A stretch of DNA of 64,000 bases from Phylloscopus collybita (lineage: Eukaryota > Chordata > Aves > Passeriformes > Phylloscopidae), in contig JAJNNQ010000027.1 of the NCBI GenBank assembly GCA_027886175.1, forward strand, positions 11,298,001 through 11,362,000. The letters run 5' to 3'. Every line of letters starts with the position of its first letter. Within the stretch, counting starts at the first letter, position 1. A program made the position numbers and the translations under genes. The notes beneath the pieces were generated by a model. That model did not search any database. It was not told the DNA's origin and was given only the letters and a program-made list of their open reading frames with translations. Below are positions 49,301 through 62,030 of the stretch, in pieces.

Positions 49301-49724
49301 CCCATACAAATGAGGATATCTCAGAGACGGAGTCTACCACCAGTTGAAAATTTGTCTGCCCTTGTAATGCCAACGGCCTCCTACAAACTGACATCAGGAA
49401 TCTGGAGAGGACGCTTTGGTTTCCCATGGAAAAGGGCACCCTTGGTGTTTAATGCTGTCTCCTTGCCACTGGGCTTATGACTACTGAAATTACATACAAA
49501 TGAGGATATCTCCCAGATGCAATATGCCACCAGATGGAAGTTAGTCAACTCTTGCAGTGCCAAAGGCCTCCTTCAAACTGACATTCGGAACGTGGCCTGG
49601 AGACTTTGGTTTCCTATGGAAAAGGCCCACCGTTCATGTTTAATGCTGTCTGTCTGCAACTGGGTTTCTGAGTACTAAAATACCACTAAAATCCCATACA
49701 AATGAGGATATCTCCCAAATGCAT

Positions 49725-50517
49725 ATTCCCAGTGGCAGGCAGACAGCATTAGACACGAACAGTGGCCCTTTTCCATGGAAAAACCAATGATCCATCCTAT
49801 GTTCCTGATGTCAGTTTGAAGGGGGCCTTTGGCACTACAAGGGCTGAAAAACTCCCTTCTGGCGGTAGATTGCACCTCGGAGATGTCCTCATTTGTATGG
49901 AATTTTTGTGGAATTTTAGTACTCAGTAGACAAGTGGGAGACAGACAGCATTAAACAAGAACGGTGTGCCTTTACCATAGGACACCAAAATCTCCAGGCC
50001 AGGTTCCAAATATCAGATTGAAGGAGGCCTTTGGCACTGCAAGAGCAGACAAACTTCCAGCTGGTGGCATATTTCATCTGGGAGATATCCTCATTTGTAT
50101 GGAACTTCAGCAGTCATCACCACAGTGCCAGGCCGACAGCATTAGGCAGGAATGGTGGTCCTTTTCCATGGGTAACCATAGTCTCCACCCCAGGTTCCTG
50201 ATGGCAGTTTGTAGGAGGCCTTTGGAACCACAAGAGGATACAAACTTCCAACTGGTGGCATATTGCATCTGGGAAATAAACTCATTTTTATGGAATTTAA
50301 ATGGAATTTTAGAAGGCAGAATCCCAGAGGCCGGTAGACAGAATTACACAGGAATAGTGGCCCATTTCCATGGGAAACCAAAGTCTCCACCCCAGGTTCC
50401 TGATGTCATTTTCTAGGAGGCCTCTGGCACTACAAGAGGAGACAAACTTTCAACGGGTGGCATATTGCATCTGGGACATATCCTCATTTGTACAGAATTT
50501 CATCAGCCCTAACCACA
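49725..50517 (+). repeat. 191-bp satellite array, block 4 (plus orientation, short)
   Basis: Orientation returns to plus at CAAATGCATATTCCCAGTGG, where a minus monomer (CAAATGCAATATGCC-like) joins a plus monomer (GCATATGCCCAGTGG-like) through a shared GCAT. About four monomers follow, ending at the 499-bp island. Confidence 0.92.
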
Positions 50518-51604
50518 GTGGCTGCAAAAGCGTTTTGGCTTGCTGGAAGCAGCAGCAAGCACGCGGGCTTCTCTGCACGCTGCAAACACAAAACAGAAGC
50601 ACCTACACGGCGAGAGGAGACTGCCTGACACCTGCTGCACTCAGTACAGCTCTGGGCTGCTGCCAGGAAAGGTATTTCAAGGAACTAGCCACGGGGACTC
50701 TGCACTGTGCTGGGACAGTTTCTACAAGGTGACCAGAAGCTGTTCGCCAGCACCCGCTTGCAGCGACCGAGTTCGGCTTTCCACGTTCTTCCCCGGCTCT
50801 CTTTCGCTTCTCCGCACAAGCTGCAGCTGTACCGAAGACGCCGCTGGCTGTGCTTCCGCGAAGCGCTGCTTTCTCGGCAAAACGCAGCTTCTCGTTCTTG
50901 ACAGCTCTGCTATGCAGAAACACAGGAAAGCCGGCAGAGCTGCTCCTCTAGCTGCTCTACGCAGAGGCAACTGTAAATCAGCTAGACAGTGATCCTGTTG
51001 TGGAAAAGGCAGGAAAGTGGCTGCAAAAGAGTTTTGGCTTGCTGGAAGCAGCAGCAAGCACGCGGGCTTCTCTGCACGCTGCAAACACAAAACAGAAGCA
51101 CCTACACGGCGAGAGGAGACTGCCTGACACCTGCTGCACTCAGTACAGCTCTGGGCTGCTGCCAGGAAAGGTATTTCAAGGAACTAGCCACGGGGACTCT
51201 GCACTGTGCTGGGACAGTTTCTACAAGGTGACCAGAAGCTGTTCGCCAGCACCCGCTTGCAGCGACCGAGTTCGGCTTTCCACGTTCTTCCCCGGCTCTC
51301 TCGCTTCTCCGCACAAGCTGCGGCTGTACCGAAGACGCCGCTGGCTGTGCTTCCGCGAAGCGCTGCTTTCTCGGCAAAACGCAGCTTCTCGTTCTTGACA
51401 GCTCTGCTATGCAGAAGCACAGGAAAGCCAGCAGAGCTGCTCCTCTAGCTGCTCTACGCAGAGGCAACTGTAAATCAGCTAGACAGTGATCCTGTTGTGG
51501 AAAAGGCAGGAAAGTGGCTGCAAAAGCGTTTTGGCTTGCTGGAAGCAGCAGCAAGCACGAGGGCTTCTCTGCAGGCCGCAAACACAAAACAGAAGCACCT
51601 ACAA
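50518..51604 (-). repeat. 499-bp satellite island (about 2.2 units, same orientation as arm B)
   Basis: Starting at GTGGCTGCAAAAGCG, two full units and a partial third follow the arm B consensus closely. The second unit lacks two bases (CTCTCGCTTC instead of CTCTTTCGCTTC, near 51,300). The left join shares AGTGGC with the satellite monomer (CCCAGTGGCAGG), a possible microhomology. The right join is at CCTACAA / GGGGTGGAGAC. Satellite orientation differs on the two sides, plus on the left and minus on the right. Confidence 0.95.
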
Positions 51605-53626
51605 GGGGTGGAGACTTTGGTTTCCCATGGAAATGGGCCACTATTCATGTCTAATTCTGTCTGCCTGCCGCTGGGATTCTGCCCACTAAAATTCCACTAA
51701 AATTCCATAGAAATGAGAATATCTCCCAGGTGCAATCTAAAAACCAGTTGGAAGTTTCTCTGCCCCTGTGCTTCCAAAGGCCTCCTACAAACTGACATCA
51801 GGAACCTAGGGTGGAAACTTTGGTTTCCCATGGAAAAGGACCGCCGTTCGTGTCTAATGCTCTCTGCCTGGCACTGTGGTTATGACTGCTGAAGTTCCAT
51901 ACAAATGAGGATATCTCCCAGGTGCAATCTACCACCAGGTGGAAGTTTGTCTGCCGTCGTAGTGCCAATGGCCTCCTAAAAACTGACATCAGGAACGTGG
52001 GGTGGAGAGTTTGTTTTCCCATGGAAATGGGCCACCGTTTGTGTCTAATGCTATGTGTCTGCCACTGGGCTTATGCCTAGTAAAATCCCATACAAATAAG
52101 GATATCTCCCAGATGGAGTCTACCACCAGTTGAATGTTTGTCTGCCCTTGTAATGCCAACGGCCTCCTACAAACTGACATCAGGAATCTGGAGAGGACGC
52201 TTTGGTTTCCCATGGAAAAGGGCCACCCTTGGTGTTTAATGCTGTCTCCTTGCCACTGGGCTTATGACTACTGAAATTACATACAAATGAGGGTATCTCC
52301 CAAATGCAATATGCCACCAGATGGAAGTTTTTCTGCTCTTGCAATGCAAAGGGCCTCCGTCAAAGTGATATCCGGAACCTGGCCTGGTGACTTTGGTTTC
52401 CTATGGAAAAGGCCCACCGTTCGTGTTTAATGGTGTCTGTCTGCCACTGGGCTTCTGAGTACTAAAATTCCACTAAAATTCCATACAAATGAGGAAATGT
52501 CTGAGCTGCAATCTATAGCCAGATGGAAGTTTGTCTGTCCTTTTAGTGCCAAAGGCCTCCTTCAAACTGACATCAGGAACATAGGATGGATAATTTGTTT
52601 TTCCATTGAAAAGGGCCACCGTTCGTGTCTAATGCTACTGCCTGCCACTGGGAATTTATGCCTACGAAAATTCCTTACAAATGAGGATATCTCCCAAATG
52701 CAATTTCCCACCAGATGGAAGTTTGTCTACCCTTTTATTGCCAAAGGCCTCGTAAAAACTGACATCAAAAGCCTGGGTTGGAGATTTTGGTTTCCCATGG
52801 AAAAGGGCCACCGTTCGTTTCTAATGCTGTCTGCCTGGCACTGGGCTTCTACCTGCTGAAATTCCATACAAATGAGGATATGTCCCCGATGCAATCAACC
52901 ACCAGACGGAAATTTTTCTTCCCATGTACTGCCAAAGGCCTCCTAAAACCTGACATCGGGAACGTGGTGTGGAGACTTTGGTTTCCATGGAAAAGGACCA
53001 CGGTTCGTGTCTAATGCTGTCTGCCTGGCACTGTGTTTATGACTGCTGAAGTTCCATACAAATGAGGATATCTCCCAGGTGCAATCTACCACCAGAGGGA
53101 AGTTTGTCTGCCCTTGAAGTTCCAACGGCCTCCTAGAAACGGACATCAGGAACGTGGGGTGGAGACTTTGGTTTCCCATGGAAAAGGTCGACTGTTCGTG
53201 TCTAATGCTGCCTGCCTGCCGCTGAGCTTCTGCCTGCTGAAGTTCCATACAAATGAGGATATCTCCCAGATGAAATATGCCACCAGATGGAAGTTTGTCT
53301 GTTCTTGCAGTGCCAAAGGCCTCCTTCAATCTGATATCCGGAACCTGGCCTGGAGACTTTGGTTTCCTATGGTAAAGGCCTACCGTTCGTGTTTAATGCT
53401 GTCTGTCTCCCACTTGTCTACTGAGTACTAAAATTCCACAAAAATTCCATACAAATGAGGACATCTCTGAGGTGCAATCTACCGCCAGAAGGGAGTTTGT
53501 CAGCCCTTGTAGTGCCAAAGGCCTCCTTCAAACTGACATCAAGAACATAGGATTGATAATTGGTTTTTCCATGGAAAAGGGCCACTGTTCGTGTCTAATG
53601 CTATCTGCCTGCCACTGGGAATATGC
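51605..53626 (-). repeat. 191-bp satellite array, block 5 (minus orientation)
   Basis: About ten minus-oriented monomers from GGGGTGGAGACTTTGG to CCACTGGGAATATGCA. Its outer half (about 53.1-53.6 kb) is the mirror of 49.7-50.2 kb. The inner half has no clear partner on the left because the 499-bp island occupies part of that space. Confidence 0.92.
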
Positions 53627-56600
53627 ATTTTGGAGATATCCTCATTTGTATGGAATTTTAGTGGTATTTTAGTACTCAGAAACCCAGTTGCAGACAGACA
53701 GCATTAAACATGAACGGTGGGCCTTTTCCATAGGAGACCAAAGTCTCTAGGCCACGTTCCGAATGTCAGTTTGAAGGAGGCCTTTGGCACTGCAAGAGCA
53801 GACAAACTTCCATCTGGTGGCATATTGCATCTGGGAGATATCCTCATTTGTATGTAATTTCAGTAGTCATATGCCCAGTGGCAAGGAGACAGCATTAAAC
53901 ACCAAGGGTGCCCTTTTCCATGGGAAACCAAAGCGTCCTCTCCAGATTCCTGATGTCAGTTTGTAGGAGGCCGTTGGCATTACAAGGGCAGACAAATTTT
54001 CAACTGGTGGTAGACTCCGTCTGTGAGATATCCTCATTTGTATAGGATTTTACTAGGCATAAGCCCAGTGGCAGGCAGACAGCATTAGACACAAACGGTG
54101 GCCCATTTCCATGGGAAAACAAACTCTCCACCCCACGTTCCTGATGTCAGTTTTTAGGAGGCCTTTGGCACTATAAGGGCAGACAAACTTCCACCTGGTG
54201 GTAGATTGCATCTGTGAGATATCCTCATTTGTATGGAATTTTAGCAGGCATATGCCTAGTGGCAGGCACACAGCATTAGTCATGAACAGTGGCCCTTTTC
54301 CATGGGAAACCAAATTATCCATCCTTTGTTTCTGATGTCAGTTTATAAAAGCCCTTTGGCACTATAAGGGCAGAAAAACTTCAAACCGGGGGTAGATTGC
54401 ACCTGCAAGATATTCCCATTTGTATAGAATTTTAGAGGAATTTTAGTACGCAGAATCCCAGCGGCAGGCAGACAGAATTAGACATGAATAGTGGCCCTTT
54501 TCCAGGGGAAAACAACGTCTCCAGGCCAGGTTCCTGATGTCAGTTTTTAGGAGGCCTTTTGCCCTACAAGAACAGACAAACTTCCAACTGGTGGCATATT
54601 GCATCAGGGAGATATCCTCATTTGTATGGAATTTTAGTGGAATTAACGTAGGCAGAAGCCCAGTGGCAAGTAGACAGCATTAAACACCAACGGTGGCCCA
54701 TTTCTATGGGAAACCAAAGTCTCCACACCATGTTCCTGTTGTCCGTTTCTAGGAGGCCTTTGGCACTACAAGAGCAGACAAACTTCCAACTGGTGGCATA
54801 TTGAATCTGGGAGATATCCTCATTTCTATGTAATTTCAGTAGGCACAACCCAGTGGCGGGCAGACAGCATTAGACACGAACGGTGGCCCTTTTCCATGGG
54901 AAACAAAAGTCTCCACTCCAGGCTCCTCATGTCAATTTGTAGGAGGCCTTTGGCACTACAGGCGCAGACAAACTTCCGTCAGGTGGTTTATTACATCGGA
55001 GAGATTTCCAAATTTTTTTGGAATTTCAGCAGACAGAAGCTCATTGGCAGGCAGACAGCATTAGACACGAACGCTGGTCCTTTTCCATGGGAAATCAAAG
55101 TCTCCACCCATGGTTCCTGATGTCAGATTTTTAGGAGGGCATTGGTACTACAAGGGCAGAGAATCTTCCATCTGGTTGTAGATTGCACCTGGGATATATC
55201 CTTATTTCTATGGAATTTTAGTGGAATATTAATAGGAAGAAACCAAGTGGCAGGCAGACAGCATTAGACATGAACGGTGGCCCATTTCCATGGGAAACCA
55301 AAGTCTCCACCCCATGTTCCTGATGTCCGTTTCTAGGAAGCCTTTGGCACTACAAGGGTAGACAAACTTCCACCTGGTGGCATATTGCACCTGGGAGATG
55401 TCCTCATTTGTATGGAACTTCAGCAGTCATCACCACAGTGCCAGGCAGACAGCATTAGACACGAACACTGGCCCATTTCCATGGGAAACCAAAGTCTCCA
55501 ACCCACGTTCCTGATGTCAGTTTTTAGGAGGTCTTTAGCACTATAAGGGCAGAAGAACATCCACCTGGTGGTAGATTGCACCTGGGAGATATCCTCATTT
55601 TTATGGAACTTCAGCACTCATAACCACAATGCCAGGCAGACAGCATTAGATACGAACGGTGGTCCATTTCCATGGGAAACCAAAGTCTCCACGCCTGGTT
55701 CCTGATGTTAGTTTTTAGGAGGCATTTTGCATTACAAGAACAGACAAACTTCCAACTGGTGGCATATTGCATCTTGGAGATATCCTCATTTGTATGGAAT
55801 TTTAGTGGAATTAAAGTAGGCAGAAGCCCAGTGGCAAGTAGACAGCATTAAACACTAACGGTGGCCCATTTCCATGGGAAACCAAAGTCTCCACCCCACG
55901 TTCCTGATGTCCGTTTCTAGGAGGCCTTTGGCACTACAAGTGCAGACAAACTTCCACCTGGTGGTAGATTGCACCTGGGAGATATCCTCATTTGTATAGA
56001 ATTTCATCAGCCCTAACCACAGTGCCTGGCAGACAGCATTAGAGAGGAACGCTGGCCCATTTCAATGGGAAACCAGTGTCTCAACTCCAGATTCCTAATG
56101 TCAGTTTTTAGGAGGCGTTGGGCACTACAGGGGCAGACAAACTTCCGTCAGGTGGTTTATTGCATCGGAGAGATTTCCAAATATCTTTGGAATTTCAGCA
56201 GGCAGAAGCCCAGTGGCAAACAGACAACATTAGACACAAACTGTGGCCAATTTCCTTGGGAAACCAAAGCCTCCACCCCACATTCCTCATTTCAGTTTTT
56301 ATGAGGGGTTTGTCATTATAAGGGCAAACATACTTCCAACTGGTGGTAGATTCCATCAGGGAGATATCCTCATTTGTGAAGAATTTCAGCAGGCATAACC
56401 CCAGTGGCAGGCAGACACCATTAGACACGAACGGTGGCCCTTTTCAATGGGAAACGAAAATCTCCACCCCTGGTTTCTGATGTCAGTTTTTTAGGAGGCC
56501 TTTGCCACTACAAGGGCAGACAAACTTCCATCTGATGGTAAATTCCATCTAGGAGATATCCCATTTGTATGGAATTTTACTAGGCATAAGCCCAGTGGCA

Positions 56601-59600
56601 TGCACAGAGCATTAGACACAAATGGTGCCCCATTTCCATGGGAAACCAAAGTCTCCACCCCACGTTCCTGATGTCCGTTTCTAGGAGGCCTTTGGCACTA
56701 CAAGAGCAGACAAACTTCCATCTGGTGGCATATTGAATCTGGGAGATATCCTCATTTGTATGTAATTTCAGTAGCCATAAGCCCAGTTGCAGACAGACAG
56801 CATTAGACACGAACAGTGGTTCATTTCCTTGGGAAACCAAAGTGTCCACCCCACGTTCCGGATGTCAGTTTCTAGGAGGCCTTTGGCACTACAAGGGCTG
56901 ACAAACTTCCACCTGGTGGTAGATTGCGCCTGGGAGATATCCTCTTTTGTATGGAATTCCAGCAGTCATAACCACAGTGCCAGGCAGACAGCATTAGACA
57001 GGAACGCAGGCCCATTTCCATGGGAAACCAATGTCTCCACTCCAGGTTCCTGATGTCAGTTTTTAGGAGGCATTTGGCACTACAGGGGCAGACAAACTTC
57101 CGTCAGGTGGTTGATTGCATCGGAGAGATTTCCAAATATCTTTGGAATTTCAGCAGGCAGAAGATCAGTGGCAGGCAGACAGCATTAGACACGAACTGTA
57201 GCCAATTTCCTTGGGAAACCAAAGTCTCCACCCCGCGTTCCTCATGTCAGTTTTTACGAGGACTTTGGCACTATAAGGGCAGACATACTTCCAACTGGTG
57301 GTAGATTTCATCAGGGAGATATCCTCATTTGTGAGGAATTTCAGCAGGCATAACCCCAGTGGCAGGCAGACAGCATTAGACACGAACGGTGGCCCTTTTC
57401 CATGGTAAACAAAAATCTCCACCCGTGGTTCCTGATGTCAGGTTTTAGGAGGCCTTTGCCACTACAAGGGCAGACAAACTTCCATCTGATGGAAAATTTC
57501 ATCTGGGAGATATCCTCATTTGTATGGAATTTTACTAGGCATAAGCCCAGTGGCAGGCACAGAGCATTAGACACAAACGGTGCCCCTTTTCCATGGAAAC
57601 CAAAGTCTCCACCTCACGTTCCTGATGTCAGTTTTTAGGAGGCCTTTGGCACTACAAGGGCAGACAAACTTCCAACTGGTGGTAGATTGCACCTTGGAGA
57701 TGTCCTCATTTTTATGGAATTTTAGTGGAATTTTAGTACTCAGAAGCCCAGTTGCAGACCGACAGCATTAAACACGAACGGTGGGCCTTTTCCATAGGAA
57801 ACCAAAGTCTCCAGGCCAGGTTCCAGATATCACTTTGAACGAGGCGTTTGGCACTGCAAGAGCTGACAAACTTCCATCTGGTGCAATATTGCATCTGGGA
57901 GATATCCTCATTTGTATGTAATTCCAGTAGTCATAAGCCCAGTGGCAAAGAGACAGCATTAAATACCAAGGGTGGCCCTATTCCATGGGAAACCAAAGCG
58001 TCCTCTCCAGATTCCTGATGTCAGTTTGTAGGAGGCCGTTGGCATTACAAGGGCAGACAAACTTTCAAGTGGTGGTAGATTCCATCTGGGAGATATCCTC
58101 ATTTGTATGGAATTTTACTAGGCATAAGCCCAGTGGCAGGCACATAGCATTAGACACAAACGGTGGCCCTTTTCCATGGGAAACCAAAGTCTTCACCCCA
58201 CGTTCCTGATGTCAGTTTTTTGGAGGCCTTTGGCAGTACGAGGGCAGACAAAGTTCCACCTGGTGGTAGATTGCACCTGGGAGATATCCTCATTTGTATG
58301 GAACTTTAGCAGTCATCACCATAGTGCCAGGCAGACAGCATTAGACACGAACGCTGGCCCTTTTCCTTGGGAAACAAAAGTCTCCACTCCAGGCTCCTCA
58401 TGTCAATTTGTAGGAGGCATTTTGCACTACAGGGGCAGAAAAACTTCCGTCAGGATGTAGATTGCATCGGAGAGATTTCCAAATTTCTTTGGAATTCCAG
58501 CAGGCAGAAGCCCAGTGGCAGGCAGATAGCATTAGACACGATCGCTGGCCCATTTCCATGGGAAAACAAAGTCTCCCCCCCTGGTTTCTGATGTCAGTTT
58601 TTTAGGAGCGCTTTGGTGCTACAAGGGCAGAGATTCTTCCATCTGGTTGTAGATTGCACTTGGGAGATATCCTTATTTCTATGGAATTTTAGTGGAATTT
58701 TAGTAGGAAGAAACCAAGTGGCAGGCAGACAGCATTAGACAGGAACGCAGGCCCATTTACATGGGAAACCAAAGTCTCCACTCCCGGTTCCTGATGTCAG
58801 TGTTTAAAAGGCCTTTGGCACTACAGGGGCAGACAAACTTCCGTCAGGTGGTTGATTGCATCGGAGAGATTTCCAAATATCTTTGGAATTTCAGCAGGCA
58901 GAAGCCCAGTGGCAGGCAGACAGCATTAGACACAAACGGTGGCCAATTTCCTTGGGAAACCAAAGTCTCCACCCCACGTTCCTGATATCAGTTTTTAGGA
59001 GGACTTTGGCATTAAAAGGGCAGACATACCTCCACCTGGTGGAAGATTCCATCAGGGAGATATCCTCATTTGTGAGGGATTTCAGCAGGCATAACCCCAG
59101 TGGCAGGCAGACAGCATTAGACACGAACGATGGCCCTTTTCCATGGGAAACAAAAATCTCCACCCCCGGTTCCTGATGTCAGTTTTTTAGGAGGCCTTTG
59201 CCACTACAAGGGCAGACAAACTTCCATCTGATGGTAAATTCCATGTGGGAGATATCCTCATTTGTATGGAATTTTACTAGCCATAAGCCCAGCAGCAGGC
59301 ACATTGCATTAGGCACAAACGGTGCCCCTTTTCCATGGGAAACCAAAGTCCAATCCACGTTCCTGATGTCAGTATTTAGGAGGCCTTTGGCACTACAAGG
59401 GCAGACAAACTTCCATTTGGTGGTTGATTGCACCTGGGAGATATCCTCATTTGTATGGAACTTCAGCACTCATCACCACAATACCAGGCAGACAGCATTA
59501 GATACGAACAGTGGCCCATTTCCATGGGAAACCAAAGTGTCCACCCCACGTTCCTGATGTCATTTTTTAGGAGGCCTTTGGCACTACAAGGGCAGACAAA

Positions 59601-62030
59601 CTTCCAACTGGTGGTAGATTCCATCTGGGAGATATCCTCATTTGTATGGAATTTCAGCAGGCATAACCCCAGTGGGAGGCAGACATCGTTAGACACGAAC
59701 GGTGGCACTTTTCCATGGGAATTCAAAATCTCCACCCCACGTTGCTGATGTCACATTGTAGGAGGCGTTTTCCAATATAAGGACAGAGAAACTTCCGTCT
59801 GGTTGTAGATTGCACCTGGGAGATATCCTCATTTTTTTGGAATTTTAGTGGAATTTTAGTAGGAAGTAGGCCAGTGGCAGGCAGACAGCATTAGACACGA
59901 ACGGTGGCCCATTTGTATGGGAAACCAAAGTCTCCAGCCCGCGTTTCTGATGTTCCTTTTTAGGAGGCCTTTGGCACTACAAGGGCAGACAAACTTCCAC
60001 CTGGTTGTAGATTGCACCTGGGAGATAACCTCATTTGTATGGAACTTCAGCAGTCATAACCACAGTGCCAGGCAGACAGCATTAGACACGAACGGTAGTC
60101 CTTTTCCATGGGAAACCAAAGTCTCCACACCACGTTCCCGATGTCAGATTTTAGTAGGCCTTTGCCACTACAAGGTCAGGCAAACTTCCATCTTGTGGTA
60201 AATTGCATCTGTGAGATATCCTCATTTGTATGGAATTTTAGCCGGCATAACCCTGCTTTGGTGTCCCATGGAAAAGGGCCACCGTTCGTGTCTAATGCTC
60301 TCTACCTGCCGCTGGGATTCTGCCCACAAGAATTCCACTTAAATTCCATGCAAATTAGGATATCTCGCAGTTGCAATCTACCACCAGGTAGAAGTTTTTC
60401 TAGCCTTGTAGTGCCAAAGGCCTCCCAGCAACTGACATCAGGAGACTGGGGTGGAGACCTTCGTGTCTGCTGGAAATGGGACACCGTTTGTGTTTTATGC
60501 TCTCGGCCGATCATTGGGATTCTGCCTACTAAAATTCCACTAAAATTCCATGCAAATGAAGATATCTCTCACGTGCAATCTACCACCAGTTGGAAGTTTG
60601 TCTGCCCTTATCGTGCCAAAAGCCTCGTATAAATTTACATCAGGAATGTGGGGTGGAGACTTTGGTTTCCCATGAAAAAGGCCACCGTTCTTGTCTAATG
60701 CTGTCTGCCTGCAACTGGGCTTCTTCCTACTAAAATTCCACTAAAATTCCATACAAATGAGGATACCTCCCTGGTTCAATCTACCACCAGATGAAAATTC
60801 CTCTGCCCTTGTAGTGCCAAAAGCCTCGTATAAAATGACATCTTAAACGTAGGGTGGACACTTAGGTTTCCCATGGAAAAGGGCCACCGTTCGTGTCTAA
60901 TGCTGTCTGCCTGCAACTGGGCATATGCCTGCTGAAATTCCATACAACAGAGGATATCTCCCAGGTGGAATCAACCAGCAGATGGAATTTTGTCTGCCCT
61001 TGTAGTGCCAAAGGCCTCGTAGTAACTGATATAAAGAACGTGAGGTGGAGACGTTGATTTCCCATGGAAAAGGGCAAACGTTTGTGTCTAATGCTCGCTA
61101 TGTGCCGCTGGGATTCTGCCCACAAGAATTCCACTTAAATTCCATGCAAATGAGGATATCTCGCAGTTGCATTCTCCCAAGAGATGGACGTTTGTGTGCC
61201 CTTGCAGTTCCAAAGGCCTCCTACAAACTGATATAAGGAACGTGAGGTGGAGACTTTGGTGTCCCATTGAAAAGGGCCACCGTTAGTGTCTAATGCAGTC
61301 TACCTGGAACTAGGCTCATGTCTGCTGAAATTCCACAAAAATGAGGATATCTCCCAGATGGAATCTACCACCAGATGGAAGTTTATCTGCCTTTGTAGTG
61401 CCAAAGGCATCCTACAAACTGACATCAGGAACGTGAGATGGAGAATTTGGTTTCCCATGGAAAAGGGCCACCGTTCTTGTCTAATGCTATCTGGCGACTT
61501 TTCGGATTCTGCCGACTAAAATTCCACTAAAATTCCATTCAAATGAGGATATCTCCCTGGTGCAATCTACCACCAGATGAATTTTCCTTTGCCTTTGTAG
61601 TGCCTAAGGCCTCTTACAAACTGACATCAGGAACGTGAGGTGGAGACTTTTGTTGCCCATGGAAAAATGCCACCGTTTTTGTCTAATGCTGTCTGCCGGC
61701 CACTGGGCTTATGCCGTCTTAAATTCCATACAAATGGGGATATCTCCCAGATAGAATCCACCACCACTTGGAAGTTTGTCTACCCTTGCAGTGTTAAGGC
61801 CTCCAACACACAGACATCAGGAACCTGGAGTGAAGACTTTGGTTTCCCATGGAAAGGGGCCACTGTTCGTGTCTAATGCAGTCTACCTGCCACTGTGGTT
61901 CTGCCTTCTAAAATTGCACAGAAATGAGGATATCTCCCAGGAACAATCTACTACCAGATGGAAGTTTGTCTTCCCGTGTAATTCCAAAGGCCTCCTACAA
62001 ACTGACATCAGGAACGTGAGGTGGAGACTT
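53115..62030. repeat. Large palindrome, right arm
   Basis: The mirror of the left arm (39.0-50.2 kb), including both orientation-switch junctions in reverse complement. It lacks the 2,709-bp duplication and differs by several whole-monomer gains or losses, for example one monomer fewer near 60.4 kb. Patchy similarity continues to about 62.9 kb, pairing 62.4-62.9 with 37.6-38.0 kb. Confidence 0.85.
53627..60255 (+). repeat. 191-bp satellite array, block 6 (plus orientation)
   Basis: Plus monomers begin at ATGCATTTTGGAGATATCC and end at GCATAACCCTG. This is the mirror of block 3 in the left arm but holds only one copy of the segment that is duplicated there. No gene is visible. Confidence 0.95.

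Larger units (their letters stand above)
40767..49724 (-). repeat. 191-bp satellite array, block 3 (minus orientation)
   Basis: From 40,767 the monomers read as the reverse complement (GAGGATATCTCC, CAAAGGCCTCCT, TTTCCCATGG). The switch from plus to minus falls between CACCAAAG and CAGGGCTATGCC. The block is about 46 monomers long and includes the perfect-looking tandem duplication. No gene is visible. Confidence 0.95.
39000..50220. repeat. Large palindrome, left arm
   Basis: Reading outward from the centre, this segment corresponds monomer by monomer to the reverse complement of about 53.1-62.0 kb. Diagnostic pairs include GGGCACCCTTGGTG (49,435) with CACCAAGGGTGCCC (53,900), AAAAGTCGCCAGATAGC (39,529) with its complement near 61,490, and both orientation-switch junctions. 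The arm also contains the 2,709-bp duplication, which the right arm lacks. A patchy match extends to about 37.6 kb. Confidence 0.85.

Noticed and set aside
40767..60255. All orientation switches as independent inversions
   Set aside because: The junction sequences are pairwise reverse complements (40,766/60,255 and 49,723/53,625), so duplication of pre-existing junctions explains them with fewer events.
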